Part shown: positions 13,310 to 16,777 of the stretch, one piece after another
Layout: the number at the start of each line of letters is the position of its first letter
Position numbering within the stretch: the stretch's first letter is position 1
From: CAZLKN01 sp964560135
GTDB taxonomy: Bacteria; Actinomycetota; JAICYB01
Reading direction: 5' to 3'
Length of the DNA stretch: 16,777 bases
NCBI GenBank assembly: GCA_964560135.1
Contig: CAZLKN010000061.1
Coordinates: forward strand, 1 to 16,777
The notes under the pieces: generated by a model
Database searches by the model: none
Seen by the model: the letters and a program-made list of their open reading frames with translations, nothing else
What the model was told of the DNA's origin: nothing
Made by a program: the position numbers and the translations under genes

Positions 13310-14500
13310 ATGTCCACGACAGCCTGCCGCATCGCCGCGAGCCCCGAGCAGGTCTTCGACGTCCTGCTTGATCCGTACAGCTACGCCGACTGGGTCGTGG
13401 GGATGGGTCGCGTCCGCTACGCCGACCCCGACTGGCCCTCGCCGGGGGCCGCGGTCCACCACCGGATCGGCGTGGGGCTCGCATCGGTCACCGGCCATAC
13501 CTCGATCGTCGATCTCGACCCGCCGAAGCGGATCACGCTGCGTTCCAGAGCTCAGGTGATCGGCCCCCTCCTGGACGTCGACATCACCCTCGAACCCGAC
13601 GACGGCGGGACCACCGTCACGGTCGAAGAGCACGTCGTCGGGCACCTGACCGGTGTCGTGTGGAACCCACTCTTCGACGGGGTGGCGTGGGCACGCAACA
13701 TCCTGTCGCTCCAGCGGCTCAAGGTCGTCGTGGAGGCGACCGCGCGGAACACCGTCGTCGACGCCCCGCATCGCGATCTTCCCGCGCGGATGCCCGACAC
13801 CGTGGGAGCGGGAGCCCGGTGGCTGTTCGGCGCGCTGTCCACGGCCCGGGGTGGACGGATCGTGTTCCGCGAGGGCGAGCTGTTCGAGGGGTCCTTGAAG
13901 GTGTGGCCGGCAGCCGACGTCCCCCCGACGCTCCTGCTCTCGGAGCCCGGACCGTACCCGGTGGTCGCCCGCCTGTCGCGCGGCCTCGGCCTCCCGCAGG
14001 GGCTCCCCGACGTGCTCGGTCTCGCGATCAAGATCCCCGACGTCTACGGGCCGGGGGCCGACCAGGACCTGCTCTTCGCCTCCTCGCCCGGGGCCCCGGT
14101 CCTGCGGCGGGCGGCGGCTCCGGCCACCGGGTTCTTCGCCACCACCTTCTCGAGCCTGCTCCCCTACCAGGTGGGCGACCGCAGCCGGCTCTATCTCGGT
14201 GCGATCCCCGACACCTCGGTGGATGTCGGCGGGACCGGCTTCGACGAGGCGGAGGACGCCGCCGCCGCGGGGACGCTGCGCTTCCAGATCGCGCTGGCCG
14301 GGCTCACGGAGCCGTGGGAGCCCTTCGGGGTGCTGTACCTGACCAGGTGCGTCGAGGACCGGGACGTGCAGTTCAGTCCGTGGAACACGGGCGGGGGCAT
14401 CCGTCCCGCAGGTCCCCTGAACGCCCTTCGCGAAGCGGCCTACTTCGGCGCCCAGCTCACCCGGCGCACCGACGATCGCGAGATCGGCTCACCGGTCTGA
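13310..14500 (+). CDS. Two-domain protein: SRPBCC (polyketide cyclase-like) plus catalase-like domain
   Basis: A 396-residue protein. Residues 1-145 form an SRPBCC/START-like ligand-binding domain: ASPEQVFDVLLDPYSYADWV, then strands VTGHTSIVDLDPPKRITLRS and TTVTVEEHVVGHLTGVVWNP, with the long C-terminal helix. Residues 170-385 recall the catalase fold: FREGELFEGSLKVWP, YPVVARLSRGLGLPQGLPDV, LGLAIKIPD, DQDLLFASS and the end QFSPWNTGGGIRPAGPLNAL. The catalase distal His region was not found, so catalase activity is doubtful and the second call is by resemblance only. ATG 13310 has GGAGG 3 nt upstream. It diverges from the ABC operon (99 bp apart) and ends 4 bp before the opposing nitroreductase stop. 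Confidence 0.7.
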   Translation: MSTTACRIAASPEQVFDVLLDPYSYADWVVGMGRVRYADPDWPSPGAAVHHRIGVGLASVTGHTSIVDLDPPKRITLRSRAQVIGPLLDVDITLEPDDGGTTVTVEEHVVGHLTGVVWNPLFDGVAWARNILSLQRLKVVVEATARNTVVDAPHRDLPARMPDTVGAGARWLFGALSTARGGRIVFREGELFEGSLKVWPAADVPPTLLLSEPGPYPVVARLSRGLGLPQGLPDVLGLAIKIPDVYGPGADQDLLFASSPGAPVLRRAAAPATGFFATTFSSLLPYQVGDRSRLYLGAIPDTSVDVGGTGFDEAEDAAAAGTLRFQIALAGLTEPWEPFGVLYLTRCVEDRDVQFSPWNTGGGIRPAGPLNALREAAYFGAQLTRRTDDREIGSPV

Positions 14501-14504
14501 GGTC

Positions 14505-15155
14505 TCAGTCCGGCTTCCAGCCGTTGCGGTAGGTGATCTCGGCCACCGGACGGCGCTTCGCGGGTTTGAAGTCGGTGCCCTTCGTGAAGGCCACCGGCAC
14601 GAGACACGCCTGGGTGACGGTGTCCGGGATCCCGAGGAGCTCCGCGGCCTCGTCCTGGAACGTGAGGTGCAGCGTGGTGAGCGTCGAGCCCAGCCCCCGG
14701 CTGCGCAGCGCGAGCTGGAACGACCACACGGCCGGATACACCGATCCCAGCAGGCCGGTCCACATCCACGCCGGTGAGCTCTCGGGGAGCCGCCCGAGCA
14801 CGCAGGGGAGCACGAGCACCGGCACGCGCTCGAGGTTGCGGGCAAGGTGGTCGGCGGAGGCCAGGACCCGCTGTTGCTGCGCGCGTTCGTCGTCCTCCAG
14901 GCCTTCCATCGCCGACTCCCCCATGGCCTTGTAGGGCTCCCAGGCCCGGCGGTACAGCTCGGCCAGGCCCGTCTTCAGCTCAGGCTCGGTCACCACCACC
15001 CACCGCCAGCCCTGGGCGTTGGACCCCGTGGGGGCCTGGATCGCGATCTGGAGGCACTCGTCGATCACCTCCGGGGGCACCTCGCGATCGAGGTCGAGAC
15101 GCCTGCGCACGGCACGCGTCGTGGTGAGCAGCTGGTCGACGGTGCTCCGGTCCAT
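14505..15155 (-). CDS. Nitroreductase family (FMN-dependent) oxidoreductase
   Basis: A 216-residue flavoprotein of the nitroreductase fold. The N-terminal TTTRAVRRRLDLDREVPPEV carries the FMN-phosphate binding arginines, then IQAPTGSNAQGWRWVVVTE is the classical nitroreductase core (AP-x-GSN-x-Q-x-W). Further hallmarks are SVYPAVWSFQLALRSRGLGS with the second flavin contact, and CLVPVAFTKG. Such enzymes reduce nitro compounds, quinones or enones with NAD(P)H; the substrate here is unknown. ATG 15155 has a good ribosome-binding site (GAAGGGGGAG). It lies 67 bp after the birA stop on the same strand and converges with the SRPBCC gene. Confidence 0.9.
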   Translation of the reverse strand: MDRSTVDQLLTTTRAVRRRLDLDREVPPEVIDECLQIAIQAPTGSNAQGWRWVVVTEPELKTGLAELYRRAWEPYKAMGESAMEGLEDDERAQQQRVLASADHLARNLERVPVLVLPCVLGRLPESSPAWMWTGLLGSVYPAVWSFQLALRSRGLGSTLTTLHLTFQDEAAELLGIPDTVTQACLVPVAFTKGTDFKPAKRRPVAEITYRNGWKPD

Positions 15156-15222
15156 CGGTCTCCCCCTTCGTTCTTCGTGGGACCAGTCGATCCGGTCGTG
15201 GGGGCCGGTGTCCAACCGGGAC

Positions 15223-15954
15223 TCAGGTGCGCCGGCGGACGAGGAGCACGTCCCCGGCGAGCACCGGGCGGCCGGCGACGACGAGGGCGCCATCGTCGCG
15301 GAGCTCGGTGGCCTCGCCCTCGAGGTGGCCCTCGGGCAGGCGCACGCGGACCTCGGCCCCCAGGGTCACGCACCGGCGGCGGTACTCGTCCAGCCAGCCT
15401 TCGGCACCGGCGAGCGTGTCGAGGTGACGCAGGATCGCCACCAGCAGGTCGCCGCGAGGCACCGCGTGCCCGGTGGCTGCGAGGACGCTGGTGGCGTTGA
15501 GCTCCTCGGGCAGCTCCTCCGCATGGTGGCCGACGTTCACGCCGATCCCGCACACGAGATACCCCCCGGCGAGCTCGCCGAGGATGCCGCAGATCTTGCG
15601 CCCGTCCACCTCGACGTCGTTGGGCCACTTCAGCCCGGGGGCGAGGGCGGCGATCTCCTCGAGGGCCCGCGCGACGGCCACCCCGGCGGCCAGGGAGACG
15701 AGCGGCGAGCGCTCCGGTTCGATCCCCCGGAGCAGGGCCGAGAACTGGAGGCCGCGGCCGGGCAGCGACTGCCAGGTGCGGTCGGCGCGGCCCCGACCGG
15801 CGGTCTGGTGGTCGGCGACGACCACCCGGCCGTCGCGGCCCCCCTGCGCGACGAGCAGCGTCTGGGTGGACGGCAGCTCCACGTGCACCTCGACGTGCCG
15901 GAAGCGCGTAGCGTCGAGGGCGGCACAGATCGCAGCGGCCCGCAGGTCGTCCAT
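15223..15954 (-). CDS. birA: Biotin--[acetyl-CoA carboxylase] ligase, mono-functional
   Basis: A 243-residue ligase that attaches biotin, via biotinyl-5'-AMP, to the lysine of biotin carrier domains such as that of MccA. Catalytic motifs: STQTLLV, the biotinyl-AMP loop TAGRGRADRTW (residues 51-61, with Ala-Asp instead of the more usual residues), GLQFSALLR, KWPNDVEVDGRKICGILGE (K109) and GIGVNVG (137-142), then a small C-terminal beta domain (VRVRLPEGHLEGEATELRDD). The N-terminal DNA-binding domain of E. coli BirA is absent, so it should not act as a repressor. ATG 15954 was chosen; GTG 15963 adds three residues. Its position between nitroreductase and a biotin carboxylase gene (16712) fits its role. 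Confidence 0.95.
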   Translation of the reverse strand: MDDLRAAAICAALDATRFRHVEVHVELPSTQTLLVAQGGRDGRVVVADHQTAGRGRADRTWQSLPGRGLQFSALLRGIEPERSPLVSLAAGVAVARALEEIAALAPGLKWPNDVEVDGRKICGILGELAGGYLVCGIGVNVGHHAEELPEELNATSVLAATGHAVPRGDLLVAILRHLDTLAGAEGWLDEYRRRCVTLGAEVRVRLPEGHLEGEATELRDDGALVVAGRPVLAGDVLLVRRRT

Positions 15955-16019
15955 GTCACGCACACTGTGCAGGAGCGACCCGGGCGAGGGCGAGGTTCGG
16001 CTTCAGGGTGCCTGTCCCA

Positions 16020-16316
16020 TCAGCCGGCCCGCGGTGCGACCTCCTTCTCCAAACGATCTCCAAGCCGATCCTTCTCCACCTCGAGATCGTATCGAGTCTG
16101 GAGGTTGAGCCAGAAGCGTTCGGACATACCGAAGTACTTTGCGAGCCGCAGTGCTGTGTCCGCAGTGATCGCCCGACTCCCGTGCACGATCTCGTTGATC
16201 CTCCGTGGAGGGACGCTGATGCTCTTGGCCAACTTGTACTGACTGATGCCCAACGGTTCGAGGAACTCGTTAAGCAGGATCTCGCCAGGGTGGATCGGAG
16301 TGAACCGGGTGATCAT
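16020..16316 (-). CDS. higA: HigA-family antitoxin
   Basis: A 98-residue XRE-type HTH antitoxin. It begins MITRFTPIHPGEILLNEFLE, the characteristic VapI/HigA start (HPGE-x-L-x-E-x-L), followed by the HTH at about residues 22-60 (ISQYKLAKSISVPPRRINEI, then VHGSRAITADTALRLAKYFG) and the helix SERFWLNLQTRYDLEVEKDR. HigA neutralises HigB by binding it and represses the operon. It is second in the operon, 11 nt after higB. AGGAG next to the higB stop (TAGGAGAACGCAGA before the ATG) is its ribosome-binding site. It follows birA upstream of 15954 by about 65 bp. GC is lower than in the neighbours. Confidence 0.94.
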   Translation of the reverse strand: MITRFTPIHPGEILLNEFLEPLGISQYKLAKSISVPPRRINEIVHGSRAITADTALRLAKYFGMSERFWLNLQTRYDLEVEKDRLGDRLEKEVAPRAG

Positions 16317-16327
16317 TCTGCGTTCTC

Positions 16328-16609
16328 CTAGTGGTAGTCCACGATCTCGACATCGAAAGCGTCGCCTGAGCGCCATCGGAAGCAGACCCGCCATTGGACG
16401 TTGACTCGGATGCTGTGCTGACCGCGGCGATCGCCACGCAGCCTTTCGAGCCGGTTACCCGGAGGAACCCGGAGGTCGCTCAACTTCTCTGCTGCGTCGA
16501 TCATGAGCAACTTGCGCCTGGCGATCCTCTCCACGTCTGACCCGAATCTCCGGGTCCGCTTCCGTTCGAACAGCTGCTCTGTGTCACGGTCCCCAAAGCT
16601 ACGGATCAT
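16328..16609 (-). CDS. higB: HigB-family toxin (RelE-like mRNA interferase)
   Basis: A 93-residue toxin of the RelE/HigB family, which cleaves mRNA on the ribosome. Conserved parts are MIRSFGDRDTEQLFE, the middle RKLLMIDAAEKLSDLRVPPG, NRLERLRGDRRGQHSIRVNV, QWRVCFRW and the end VEIVDYH with the D-Y-H that forms the active site in HigB proteins. Length (about 92) and toxin-first order are typical of higBA. ATG 16609 lies 5 nt after a TATCAT -10. The unit is complete and appears functional. It sits between birA and a divergent biotin carboxylase gene, with somewhat lower GC (about 58% in 16321-16380), consistent with horizontal acquisition. Confidence 0.94.
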   Translation of the reverse strand: MIRSFGDRDTEQLFERKRTRRFGSDVERIARRKLLMIDAAEKLSDLRVPPGNRLERLRGDRRGQHSIRVNVQWRVCFRWRSGDAFDVEIVDYH

Positions 16610-16614
16610 GGGAA

Positions 16615-16643
16615 ATGATAACGCGTTGCGTTAACAACATCAA
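16615..16643 (-). promoter_or_regulatory. higBA promoter with embedded palindrome
   Basis: On the minus strand TTGATG (16643-16638) and TATCAT (16620-16615, five of six consensus bases) are separated by exactly 17 bp; the ATG of higB follows 5 nt later. The palindrome TAACGC-GTT-GCGTTA (16619-16633, perfect 6-bp arms) covers part of the -10 and most of the spacer. HigA proteins repress their own promoter, so this is the likely HigA operator. Confidence 0.7.
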
Positions 16644-16651
16644 GGGTGGCA

Positions 16652-16664
16652 GCTGTTGAACAGC
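16652..16664. promoter_or_regulatory. 13-bp palindrome upstream of the biotin carboxylase gene
   Basis: GCTGTT-G-AACAGC is a perfect inverted repeat with 6-bp arms and one central base. It lies between the divergent higBA and biotin carboxylase promoters, about 35 bp upstream of the latter's putative -10. It may be a regulator site; the regulator is not identifiable here. Confidence 0.4.
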
Positions 16665-16698
16665 CTGGGCGCTCAGGTGGAACGGACACACGGACGGG

Positions 16699-16711
16699 TA
16701 GACTACCTTCC
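16699..16711 (+). promoter_or_regulatory. Putative leaderless -10 of the biotin carboxylase gene
   Basis: TAGACT (16699-16704) is followed by exactly 7 nt and the GTG at 16712. No ribosome-binding site precedes the GTG, so a leaderless mRNA beginning at the start codon is the simplest reading. No clear -35. Confidence 0.55.
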
Positions 16712-16777
16712 GTGCTTCGCAAGGTCCTGATCGCCAATCGAGGGGAGATCGCCGTCCGCATCATGCGGACGCTGCGC
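16712..16777 (+). CDS. Biotin carboxylase (acyl-CoA carboxylase alpha subunit), N-terminus only
   Basis: Only 22 codons lie inside the window: GTG start, then LRKVLIANRGEIAVRIMRTL and one further residue. K-V-L-I-A-N-R-G-E-I-A-V-R is the invariant start of biotin carboxylase domains, the same motif that opens MccA (VANRGEIALR). It could be a stand-alone AccC or the first domain of an acetyl-/propionyl-CoA carboxylase alpha subunit; the rest of the gene is needed to tell. It is divergent from higBA and lies near birA, whose product would biotinylate its partner or its own carrier domain. Confidence 0.9.
   Translation, partial: MLRKVLIANRGEIAVRIMRTLR

Noticed and set aside
15960..15970. Dyad GCACACTGTGC just upstream of birA
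   Set aside because: Perfect but short (5-bp arms), with no promoter elements around it and no second copy; chance is a sufficient explanation.

Overview
The window is GC-rich (roughly 70% by eye) and densely packed. Many ATGA or GTGA stop-start overlaps, GTG starts, the gene families present and an apparent habit of leaderless transcription (a TAnnnT hexamer 5-8 nt before several start codons) point to a chromosomal segment of an actinomycete, probably an environmental Actinomycetota. Genus cannot be told from the sequence alone. No rRNA, tRNA, CRISPR array, transposase or phage gene was seen, and no gene-free stretch exceeds 150 bp.

Layout. (1) 1-2892, plus strand: the distal part of an Mrp/Mnh-type Na+(K+)/H+ antiporter operon, mnhB (tail only), C, D, E, F, G, each gene overlapping the next by 3-4 nt. 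(2) 2829-4799, minus: biotin-containing alpha subunit of an acyl-CoA carboxylase, best read as methylcrotonoyl-CoA carboxylase (mccA); its 3' end lies inside mnhG. (3) 4879-5924, plus: a PadR repressor followed by a HAAS-RDD membrane protein, behind a promoter carrying a perfect palindrome. (4) 10580-5921, minus: a small secreted two-cysteine protein, the carboxyltransferase mccB, a PfkB sugar kinase, an atypical SDR/NAD(P)-binding protein and a MerR-PP2C fusion. (5) 13210-10726, minus: an operon of ABC ATPase, ABC-2 permease and a crotonase-fold protein. (6) 13310-14500, plus: a two-domain SRPBCC plus catalase-like protein. (7) 15954-14505, minus: a mono-functional biotin ligase (birA) and a nitroreductase. 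(8) 16609-16020, minus: a higBA toxin-antitoxin module. (9) 16712 to the window edge, plus: the first 22 codons of a second biotin carboxylase.

How it fits together. Biotin-dependent carboxylation is the recurring theme: mccA, mccB, birA and the partial biotin carboxylase all lie here, and BirA would charge the biotinyl lysine of the carboxylases. The two mcc subunits, usually adjacent, are separated by about 3.8 kb of unrelated regulatory and metabolic genes but share the same putative -10 hexamer TACGAT next to their starts.

The most unusual item is the 360-residue MerR-PP2C fusion, a DNA-binding domain joined to a complete Ser/Thr phosphatase. Its own upstream region has a TTGACT hexamer and a dyad inside a possible 19-bp spacer, the classical arrangement of a MerR-controlled promoter. 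It could be a phosphatase-coupled transcription factor, and is the best candidate here for something not yet described. The SRPBCC-catalase-like fusion and the PadR/HAAS-RDD pair are secondary leads.
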